In this document: positions 1 through 5,432 of the stretch, in pieces | How the letters are laid out: every line of letters begins with the position of its first letter | Numbering within the stretch: position 1 is the stretch's first letter | Assembly: GCA_039932395.1 (NCBI GenBank) | Contig: JBDTQB010000260.1 | Coordinates: forward strand, 1-6,616 | DNA length: 6,616 nucleotides | Direction of reading: 5' to 3' | Origin: JAGNNV01 sp039932395 | Lineage (GTDB): Bacteria; Acidobacteriota; Vicinamibacteria; Fen-336; JAGNNV01 | Notes under the pieces: model-generated | The model's input: the letters and a program-made list of their open reading frames with translations, nothing else | The model's database searches: none | Told to the model about the DNA's origin: nothing | Program-made: the position numbers and the translations under genes

Positions 1-649
1 GGGCGGCGATCATGCCCGCGGCCTGCACCAGCTTCTCCGCGGCCTGGAACTCGGCTTCGGCGTTGATGATCCGCGCGCGGCGTTCGCGCTCCGCTTCGGC
101 CTGACCGGCCATGGCGCGCTTCATGGTTTCCGGCAGAACCACATCCTTGACTTCAACCGCTGAGACCTTGATCCCCCAAGGGTCGGTCTGGCGATCGATG
201 ATTTCCTGGAGCGTGTGATTGATCTTCTCGCGCTGGGACAGGAGTTCGTCCAGCTCCGACTGGCCGATCACGCTGCGCAGGGTGGTCTGAGCGATGAGAG
301 ACGACGCCTTGAGGAAGTTCTCAACCTTGACGATGGCCGCCTCCGGGTGCATCACCCGGAAATAAACCACCGCGTCCACGGACACTGGGACGTTGTCCCT
401 GGTCATCATTTCCTGCTTGGGCACGTCGGTGGTGACGATGCGTAGATCCACCTTCACCATGCGATCCACGAACGGAATCAGGACCACCAGGCCCGGCCCC
501 TTGGCGCCGACGAGCTTGCCGAGCCGGAAGATGACCCCACGCTCGTATTCGCGCAGGACGCGGAAGGTCGAAGGCAGCATGAAGGCCGCCAGCACGAAGA
601 TGGGCATCACCCAGGAGATCGAGTTAAGGAGCGAGGTCGTCGGGTCCAT
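1..649 (-). CDS. Slipin / SPFH (band 7) membrane protein, C-terminus missing
   Basis: Minus-strand frame read by hand from ATG 649-647; 216 codons are present and it continues past the left edge. Residues about 11-25 form one hydrophobic N-terminal membrane segment. They are followed by the slipin entry motif REYERGVIFRLG (33-44), a GPG turn (51-53), the band 7 core with DVPKQEMMTRDNVPVSVDA (75-93) and the RQTDPWGIKV strand (153-162). From about 176 an Ala/Glu/Arg-rich helix begins, which in this family forms the oligomerising coiled coil. Slipins are usually about 250-280 residues, so 40-60 residues are probably missing. Family members build ring or cage assemblies in the cytoplasmic membrane and are typical partners, and proposed substrates, of NfeD proteases. 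The start overlaps the end of nfeD by 26 bp, which implies co-transcription and probably translational coupling. Only a weak GGAAA-type ribosome site precedes the start. Family call is firm; exact role is inference. Confidence 0.93.
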   Translation of the reverse strand, partial: MDPTTSLLNSISWVMPIFVLAAFMLPSTFRVLREYERGVIFRLGKLVGAKGPGLVVLIPFVDRMVKVDLRIVTTDVPKQEMMTRDNVPVSVDAVVYFRVMHPEAAIVKVENFLKASSLIAQTTLRSVIGQSELDELLSQREKINHTLQEIIDRQTDPWGIKVSAVEVKDVVLPETMKRAMAGQAEAERERRARIINAEAEFQAAEKLVQAAGMIAA

Positions 650-1991
650 GAGAATTATTTCCGTTCTGGTTGGTGTGCGGTTTCACGTTGAGGGTCAGTC
701 CGTCCAGGCCCACGATGACGACATCCTGGCCCGCTTCAAGGGGCGTCTCACTCAAAGCGTTCCAGTATTCGCCTTCCACGAAGACCTTGCCGCCCTCGGC
801 CGAGATCCGCGTGAGCGCCTTCACGATTCTTCCCGTCATGGCTTCCCGCCCTGTCTTTGGCGACAGACGCTGAGCACGCAATCCAGCCCCCGCTACAAGA
901 AGGAAGAAGGCAACGGTGACCAAGGTGGCGGGAATGATGAACCGGAGAGACAACCGGAACAAGGGATCGGTGCGATCGAAGAACAGCAGCAGGCCCGCGA
1001 AGAAGGCGATGGTGCCGCCGCCGGTCAACAACCCGAAAGTGGGAGTAAAGGCTTCGGCAATGAACAGGCCGATGGCCAGGGCGATCAGGACCAGGCCAGC
1101 GGTGTTGACGGGCAATGCGGCCGACATGTACAGCGTCAACACCAGAGCCACCACGCCGGTGACGCCGGGGATGATGCCGCCGGGATGGCTCACTTCAGCC
1201 AGGATGCCGTAGATGGCGATGAGCAGCAGAATCATCATCACCTCGGGCCGCCAGGCTGCCTGGAACACCCGCTCGCGCAGGTTCATGGGGATGTCGAGAA
1301 CGTGCGCCCCTCGCGTCTTCAGCGCCCGCTCCTTCACCGTCCGTCCGTCGAGCTGAAGAAGGAGGTCTGAAAGATCGGGGGCGATGATCTCGATGACGCC
1401 TTCCTTCAGGGCCTTCTCGGCGGTGATATTCGCGCTCTCGCGCACCGCGGACTTCGCCCACTCCACATTGCGTCCGCGCTTCTGCGCGATGGTCTCGATG
1501 TAGCTGGCCGTGAAGTTCTCGAGCTTTTGCTTCATCGTGTCGTCGACCTTCTCGACCCCGCCCGAGGCGCCGATCGAGACGGGATGGGCGGCACCGATGC
1601 TGGTGTTGGGCGCCATCGCAGCCACGTCCGAAGCGAGTGTAATGAACGCGCCCGCGCTGGTCGCGTTCGAACCCGCGGGGGTCACGTAGACCACCACCGG
1701 CACCGCCGAGGCGTAGAAGCTCTGCACGATCTCCTTGGTCGAGTCAAGGAGGCCGCCCGGGGTGTCGAGTTCAACGATCAGGCACTGCGCTCCGGAGGCA
1801 GTGGCTTCGCCCACCGAGCGGGCGATGTATCCCGCGGTTGCCGGATTGATGGTGCCGCGAACCTGGATGCGCGCCACCTCCGAGATGGCTGGAGGCGCCT
1901 GGGTCTCGACGGCGCCGCCACACATCAATCCAAGCGCGGCGAGGAGAGACGCTCTCTTCCTAAAAGCGCTCGATCTCAAGTTGAACGGCAC
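624..1991 (-). CDS. NfeD-type (long form) membrane-bound ClpP-class serine protease
   Basis: 455 residues with a GTG start (1991-1989) and TAA stop. Order: a basic-hydrophobic signal or anchor segment (about 10-27); a ClpP/crotonase-fold protease domain (about 38-210) with ELDTPGG (74-80) and TSAGAF (111-116), whose Ser112 matches the nucleophile of archaeal PH1510; a candidate general-base lysine at 154 or 156; several membrane helices (about 250-368); and a C-terminal OB-fold (about 380-437) with GREAMTGRIVKAL and FVEGEYWNA. This is the full long architecture. In the characterised archaeal homologue the protease cleaves the hydrophobic C-terminus of its slipin partner, and the slipin gene follows here. 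The Cys at 24 is preceded by Leu-Met, so it is not a good lipobox. No well-placed Shine-Dalgarno is seen: AGGGG sits only 1 nt from the GTG, while a -10-like AACAAT lies 6 nt before it. The gene follows the alpha-galactosidase after 71 bp without a clear terminator, so readthrough is possible. Confidence 0.93.
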   Translation of the reverse strand: MPFNLRSSAFRKRASLLAALGLMCGGAVETQAPPAISEVARIQVRGTINPATAGYIARSVGEATASGAQCLIVELDTPGGLLDSTKEIVQSFYASAVPVVVYVTPAGSNATSAGAFITLASDVAAMAPNTSIGAAHPVSIGASGGVEKVDDTMKQKLENFTASYIETIAQKRGRNVEWAKSAVRESANITAEKALKEGVIEIIAPDLSDLLLQLDGRTVKERALKTRGAHVLDIPMNLRERVFQAAWRPEVMMILLLIAIYGILAEVSHPGGIIPGVTGVVALVLTLYMSAALPVNTAGLVLIALAIGLFIAEAFTPTFGLLTGGGTIAFFAGLLLFFDRTDPLFRLSLRFIIPATLVTVAFFLLVAGAGLRAQRLSPKTGREAMTGRIVKALTRISAEGGKVFVEGEYWNALSETPLEAGQDVVIVGLDGLTLNVKPHTNQNGNNSHGPDDLAP

Positions 1992-1997
1992 GCCCCT

Positions 1998-2024
1998 ATT
2001 GTTTCACCCTTCCCGCCCGGACAA
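1998..2024 (-). promoter_or_regulatory. Possible promoter of nfeD, close to the start codon
   Basis: On the minus strand TTGTCC (2024-2019) is followed after 15 nt by AACAAT (2003-1998), or after 17 nt by the overlapping CAATAG (2001-1996). Exactly six bases, AGGGGC, separate AACAAT from the GTG start. If used, transcription would begin at or within a few bases of the GTG, giving a leaderless or nearly leaderless mRNA. AACAAT matches TATAAT at only 4 of 6 positions. The rest of the 71-bp gap between the alpha-galactosidase and nfeD shows no hairpin followed by a T-run. Confidence 0.35.
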
Positions 2025-2062
2025 CGGAGTCACGCCGTGTGGACTTCTAGGGTTCGCGGATC

Positions 2063-4228
2063 TCAGCGTCCGTCGCTGACGTAGGACACCCGCCAGGTGG
2101 CGCGGCCACCTGCGTTCGCGCCAAGCCGTAAAACGCGCAGGTCACCTACCCGATGATTGTCCAGCACAGATGCCCCCGCCACGGTCACGGCCTCGAGCCG
2201 ATACCCGGCTGGCTCGCTCAGGTAGATCTCATAGGGATCACCCGCGACCAGATCGCTGACCCCTTCGAGCGCGCTTCCGGCCCAGGTCACCCGGCTCACG
2301 TCCATGGCCCCGCAACTCACGTGGCGGTTCGTGGCCACCAGCTGAGGATGACCGACCCTCTCCCGCACGCAGAAAACCTGCACTCCGAATCGCGGATCCA
2401 CCGGACCGGGAGTGAAAGCTCCCTTGAACGAGCCCAGGAACGAGCGAGTCCAAAACTCGAAAGCCAGGTAGTCGCGGTCCGCGGAAAGGCCCAGGTCAGT
2501 GAAGCGGATCGGCCCGGTCTCACCGCCGGTGCGGGCCAGGACCATCCACTGTTCGTACGACTTGTTCACGTCGACTGCGTAGAGGTAATGAACCGAGAGC
2601 TTCTGGGTGGCGTCGAAGCTGCGAGGCCCGCTGCCCGACATCTCCACCGCCGCTCGTCCGAGCGCGTTCGAGCGCGACGGGTCCACATCGTAGATTTGGC
2701 CGGGCTGGGCGAAGAGCACCGGAGATGTCCGGCGCGCCGCTTCCACCCGCTCGGTCCGGTAAACCGCCGGGGGATCGGTCAGCATCAGAATCGAGCCGGT
2801 GAGCGAGGTCAGGGTGGTGGCGCGATAGGCATCTGGCTGCGTTAACTCAATGTGGTCGGGATCGTTCCTCCACACGATGTTGTTGAAGGAGTTGTATTCC
2901 GAGAAGCCGCCGTAGCCGAAGCCATCGTTGCCCAGGCGGCAGCCATCGAAGAGACCGATGAGTTCCGGGCGGACGCCCCAGCACATCAGCTTGAAAACCT
3001 TCGGGCCGAGGGTTGACGTGATGTTGGAAGCGAACTGCCGATAGACCGCGTCTCGGTCGAGCTGCTTGCGCTCGAAGTAGTCGGCATGCGAGTTGTAACC
3101 CTCGTACTTGAGATGGCGCAGGGCATCCACCTTGATGTAACCCCACCCGTCGTCGCGGAGCGCACGGTACACCGGTGTTACGAGGTCAGACAGGGTTTTG
3201 GGGTTTGAGCCGTCCATCACGTATCCGACCCAGTTGCCATGTGCGGGCCCGCCGTCGAGCCCGGTCACGAAATAGCCGGGATGGGCGAGCGCGTAGTCCT
3301 GGTCGGCGAAAGACACGTTGGTCCACAGACCCGGTTTGAGGCCCTGGCCGGTGATCGACGCCTTCAACCCGCTCAGTCCGGCGGGAAACTTCGAGTTGGT
3401 TTGAAGCCAGTGATCGGGCACGCCGATGGGGGATTGCTGGAATCCGTCGTCGATCTGCACGTACTCATAGCCGAAAGGGGCGAGGGTTTCGGCGAGGACC
3501 GCCGCGGTTTCGGTGATGTCCTTCTGCGTGACCTGGTCGCGGAAGGCGTACCAGGAGGTCCAGCCCGTGACCGAGGCTTTCCAGGGCTGGTAGGTCCAAG
3601 GCTGAAAGTATTTGAGCCCGCGATGCTTCTGGTAGTAGCGCGGGCGGAAGCGCAGAACGATCTCTCGGCCCGAGGCGCGAAGCATGAAGGTGGCCCCGGT
3701 AGCCGAGGTCTCCGTCGGGGTCACGGTCAGGGTGCATCCAGGATCGATGGAGATGACCCAGTCCCGGGCGCGGTCATAAACCGCGCGATTGCGGAGGTTG
3801 TGGCTCGGGCCAATGCTGGTGCGGACCAGGGGCAAGGTGTCGTCGGTTCGGTCGACCTCCACCGCCAGAGCATCGGCGCTGGCGTTCACGGTCAGGTCGA
3901 GCGAGATGCGGCCCGAGCCTTTCGCGGTCCACTTGGTGACCTGGGTCCAGGCGTCTCCGGTGGGGGTGCCCGCGGTTCGAACCTCCGGGGTCAGGCCGTC
4001 TTCGACACGGAGCCGGCCTTGCGCCAGCTCTTTGTCCTCATAGGTCAGGGAGACAAGGCTCCCCGATTCGGTGAAACGCGCGATCTGGTTGGGAGGCTCA
4101 CCCGTGCTCTGCGGAGAGCCGGGGGTGGCCAGAACGATGATGCCCAACCAGCCCGCGACGAGGCTCTTTAACCGGTGTATCTCGCGGACTCCAACCCGGG
4201 ATGAGATGCTGCTCAGAGACCAGGTCAT
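2063..4228 (-). CDS. Exported alpha-galactosidase-like glycoside hydrolase (GH36/GH27, Melibiase type)
   Basis: 721 residues, ATG 4228 to TGA. A long basic N-region is followed by a hydrophobic stretch (about 23-35, GWLGIIVLA) and small residues, consistent with a signal peptide or anchor, so it acts in the periplasm or outside. Layout: N-terminal beta-rich domain (about 50-195), a (beta/alpha)8 barrel (about 220-500), then C-terminal beta domains (about 505-721). Barrel landmarks: GWTSWYAFRDQVT (222-234), YVQIDDGFQQ (256-265), GLKPGLWTN (296-304), GYIKVDALRHLKYEGYNS (363-380) whose Asp368 is the likely nucleophile, and CRLGNDG (430-436) whose Asp435 is the likely acid/base. In this clan (GH-D) such enzymes remove terminal alpha-linked galactose with retention. 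Related folds include alpha-N-acetylgalactosaminidases and raffinose synthases, so the sugar is not certain. The start is supported by the signal peptide and by a TAGGAT hexamer 6 nt upstream. Its 133-bp leader separates it from the PadR/HAAS pair. Confidence 0.9.
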   Translation of the reverse strand: MTWSLSSISSRVGVREIHRLKSLVAGWLGIIVLATPGSPQSTGEPPNQIARFTESGSLVSLTYEDKELAQGRLRVEDGLTPEVRTAGTPTGDAWTQVTKWTAKGSGRISLDLTVNASADALAVEVDRTDDTLPLVRTSIGPSHNLRNRAVYDRARDWVISIDPGCTLTVTPTETSATGATFMLRASGREIVLRFRPRYYQKHRGLKYFQPWTYQPWKASVTGWTSWYAFRDQVTQKDITETAAVLAETLAPFGYEYVQIDDGFQQSPIGVPDHWLQTNSKFPAGLSGLKASITGQGLKPGLWTNVSFADQDYALAHPGYFVTGLDGGPAHGNWVGYVMDGSNPKTLSDLVTPVYRALRDDGWGYIKVDALRHLKYEGYNSHADYFERKQLDRDAVYRQFASNITSTLGPKVFKLMCWGVRPELIGLFDGCRLGNDGFGYGGFSEYNSFNNIVWRNDPDHIELTQPDAYRATTLTSLTGSILMLTDPPAVYRTERVEAARRTSPVLFAQPGQIYDVDPSRSNALGRAAVEMSGSGPRSFDATQKLSVHYLYAVDVNKSYEQWMVLARTGGETGPIRFTDLGLSADRDYLAFEFWTRSFLGSFKGAFTPGPVDPRFGVQVFCVRERVGHPQLVATNRHVSCGAMDVSRVTWAGSALEGVSDLVAGDPYEIYLSEPAGYRLEAVTVAGASVLDNHRVGDLRVLRLGANAGGRATWRVSYVSDGR

Positions 4229-4361
4229 CCGGCCATCCTAGAACGACTTGGTCCGCGCGCGCGAAACACGTCTCCATGCGCCCTGCACCGCGTGCAAACC
4301 GCGCTTGTTTCTCCAGCGCTGGCGAAAGTCCGGCACGGCCGCGTATAGATCTGTCACGGCG
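4229..4361 (-). promoter_or_regulatory. Upstream region of the alpha-galactosidase
   Basis: This 133-bp gap holds, on the minus strand, TAGGAT (4240-4235), a 4-of-6 match to TATAAT, exactly 6 nt before the ATG. No convincing -35 box stands 16-18 nt upstream, where the sequence is an alternating GC run (about 4256-4262). Two small dyads are visible: TGCAC-CGC-GTGCA (4284-4296) and the palindrome CCAGCGCTGG (4313-4322). Either could bind a regulator, but short dyads are common at this GC content. No hairpin with a T-run ends the HAAS gene. Confidence 0.4.
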
Positions 4362-4916
4362 TCACGTACGGGTTACGGTTTTCGGTGGAAGGACTCGCAT
4401 CGCGACCTTCGTCGCGAGATGGAAGTACAGCCACAATCCGCCCAGAGCCAGGAGGCCGACCACAGACAACATTGGACCGACGATCATCACCAGATGGGGA
4501 TCCGCGTCCATAGTGAGGAACGCGGGCAACGTATCCGAAAGCGCGGCCCGCGCGGCGAAAAACAGGATCACACCCGTGGCCGACAAGATGACGCCGACCA
4601 ACCCGAGAATGCCCGCGATGAGCGTTGGCAAGCCGCCGACCAGAACGAGACCAATCAGCCGAAGCGTCCGATTGTGCCGGACCGTGAACGCCGCCGGTTT
4701 CTTCAGCAGTAACTCAAGCGAGTAAGCGCGGGCGAGCGATTCCGAGGAGCCGAGCGCGGTGAGCACACGATCCAACGGCTCGCCGGCGGCCAGCGCATCT
4801 GTAATGTGATGCTCTATGTCCCGAACCGCCTCGGCCCGATCGGTTTCGTTGAGGCCGGAAAGCCCCGCGTCGAGATTCCTCAGGTAACGCGTGACGACTG
4901 GATTGTCTGGAGTCAT
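4362..4916 (-). CDS. HAAS/DUF1700-type small membrane protein paired with PadR
   Basis: 184 residues, ATG 4916 to TGA. The N-terminal 75 residues are helical and acidic, with the pattern YLRNLDAGLSGL...RAEAVRDIEHHI...LTALGSSESLARAY. This is the layout of HAAS/DUF1700 domains, which are commonly encoded directly after PadR regulators. A basic linker (80-86) leads to hydrophobic segments at about 86-121 (probably two helices, rich in Gly/Leu/Ile/Val) and 141-167, ending in a short basic tail. It probably sits in the cytoplasmic membrane with the helical domain in the cytoplasm and passes a signal to, or is controlled by, PadR. Biochemical function in this family is poorly known. The frame stays open far upstream, to 5495. 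The ATG at 4916 is chosen because it overlaps the padR stop as ATGA and begins the conserved domain; the upstream part would run through padR in another frame. Confidence 0.85.
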   Translation of the reverse strand: MTPDNPVVTRYLRNLDAGLSGLNETDRAEAVRDIEHHITDALAAGEPLDRVLTALGSSESLARAYSLELLLKKPAAFTVRHNRTLRLIGLVLVGGLPTLIAGILGLVGVILSATGVILFFAARAALSDTLPAFLTMDADPHLVMIVGPMLSVVGLLALGGLWLYFHLATKVAMRVLPPKTVTRT

Positions 4917-5266
4917 GACGGATTTTCTTTCTTTAGGTTCATGCATTGGTCGACGGCCTCGGCCATCGCCTCCCATTCCTTCTGGAGTGCGCCGAGGCGC
5001 CTCCGTCCGTCGGGCGAGAGCCGGTAGTACTGTCGTGGCGGGCCGGTAGGGGAGTCCCGCAGGAAGGTTTCGAGCAGGCCGTCTGTCTTGAGGCGACGCA
5101 ACAACGGATAAACGGTGTTCTCGCCCGCGGCCAGCGGACCCAGCGTGCCGAGCGTGGTCACAATTTCGTAGCCGTAGCTTGCTTCGCGCCGCAGGACCTG
5201 CAGGATGCACAGTTCCAGAACGCCGCGTCGCAGCTGAGATGACCAGTCGGCGGTGTTGTCGTTCAT
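4913..5266 (-). CDS. PadR-family transcriptional repressor (short form)
   Basis: 117 residues, ATG 5266 to TGA. It is almost entirely one winged helix-turn-helix plus a C-terminal dimerisation helix. Landmarks: GVLELCILQVLRREASYGYE (15-34), the recognition-helix segment ENTVYPLLRRLKTDGLLE (49-66), the wing PRQYYRLSPDG (78-87, with adjacent residues), then a single long helix (about 88-113) of the short PadR subfamily. PadR proteins are dimeric repressors binding AT-richer palindromes, often in their own promoter. A 25-bp palindrome lies 29 bp upstream of this start, so autoregulation is likely. The stop overlaps the HAAS start (ATGA), indicating translational coupling and a stoichiometric pair. 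No strong Shine-Dalgarno precedes the ATG; the 28 bp upstream are A-rich near the start. The inducing signal is not known; the adjacent membrane protein suggests an envelope signal. Confidence 0.95.
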   Translation of the reverse strand: MNDNTADWSSQLRRGVLELCILQVLRREASYGYEIVTTLGTLGPLAAGENTVYPLLRRLKTDGLLETFLRDSPTGPPRQYYRLSPDGRRRLGALQKEWEAMAEAVDQCMNLKKENPS

Positions 5267-5294
5267 GATTTTTCGATTTGGGCTCTTGGGGATG

Positions 5295-5319
5295 AGCTAC
5301 TGTGCAGCACACAATAGCT
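5295..5319. promoter_or_regulatory. Probable PadR operator (25-bp palindrome)
   Basis: Two 10-bp arms, AGCTAcTGTG and CACAaTAGCT, surround a 5-bp centre CAGCA. Nine of ten arm positions pair; the only mismatch is the sixth base. The dyad is markedly longer than others in the window and lies between padR and the fucosidase gene. It overlaps the -10 element and likely start point of the candidate padR promoter, where a repressor would act. The direct repeat GATGAG flanks it (5291-5296 and 5322-5327, 31 bp apart). Binding by PadR is inferred from position and family habit. Confidence 0.75.
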
Positions 5320-5339
5320 GTGATGAGAGACGGAGCCAA
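5311..5339 (-). promoter_or_regulatory. Candidate promoter of the padR-HAAS operon
   Basis: On the minus strand TTGGCT (5339-5334) and TATTGT (5316-5311) are separated by exactly 17 bp, each matching its consensus at 4 of 6 positions. Transcription would start near 5304, inside the palindrome, leaving a leader of about 38 nt before the padR ATG. Binding of a repressor at 5295-5319 would cover both the -10 and the start point. Confidence 0.5.
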
Positions 5340-5344
5340 GGGCC

Positions 5345-5365
5345 GGGAAGTTCCAGGGTCTTCCC
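5345..5365. repeat. Inverted repeat in the fucosidase upstream region
   Basis: Perfect 6-bp arms GGGAAG and CTTCCC enclose a 9-bp spacer. The first arm also pairs locally with the spacer (GGAA-G-TTCC). It is centred about 78 bp before the fucosidase ATG, and a second short palindrome TTCCGGAA lies at 5392-5399. Either might be a regulator site for the fucosidase gene. The length is modest and chance occurrence is not excluded. There is no T-run, so a terminator is unlikely. Confidence 0.35.
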
Positions 5366-5420
5366 ACGTTCTCTCGAAGATCCACCCACCGTTCCGGAAT
5401 GATGCCTTCGGGGGGACGCC

Positions 5421-5426
5421 TACAAT
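5421..5426 (+). promoter_or_regulatory. -10-like element directly before the fucosidase start
   Basis: TACAAT matches TATAAT at 5 of 6 positions and is followed by exactly six bases (GGCCGT) before the ATG. Transcription starting 7 nt after this box would begin on the A of the ATG, giving a leaderless message. The -35 position (about 5398-5403) has no TTGACA-like sequence. A G-run at 5410-5415 is too far, about 17 nt, to serve as a normal ribosome site. An alternative weak plus-strand promoter, TTGGGG (5286-5291) with CACAAT (5310-5315) at 18 bp, would overlap the PadR operator instead. Confidence 0.45.
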
Positions 5427-5432
5427 GGCCGT

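Noticed and set aside
393..1370. Plus-strand open frame of 325 codons antisense to nfeD
   Set aside because: It encodes low-complexity Gln/Gly/Asp-rich sequence with no recognisable domain, and the opposite strand carries the clear NfeD protein. Long antisense frames are expected at this GC content.
1920..1926. Lipoprotein box around Cys24 of NfeD
   Set aside because: The residue before Cys is Met rather than Gly, Ala or Ser, and characterised NfeD proteins are not lipoproteins.
1992..2062. Rho-independent terminator between the alpha-galactosidase and nfeD
   Set aside because: No stable stem followed by a T-run on the minus strand was found.
3239..4171. Plus-strand open frame of 310 codons antisense to the alpha-galactosidase
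   Set aside because: No domain, signal peptide or ribosome site; it mirrors a convincing enzyme frame.
4256..4262. Alternating CG run before the alpha-galactosidase as a Z-DNA element
   Set aside because: Only a few repeats long, and common by chance in GC-rich DNA.
4299..4311. AAAC...GTTT half-sites in the alpha-galactosidase upstream region as a LacI-type operator
   Set aside because: The arms are only 4 bp with an unmatched GC centre; too short to support a site.
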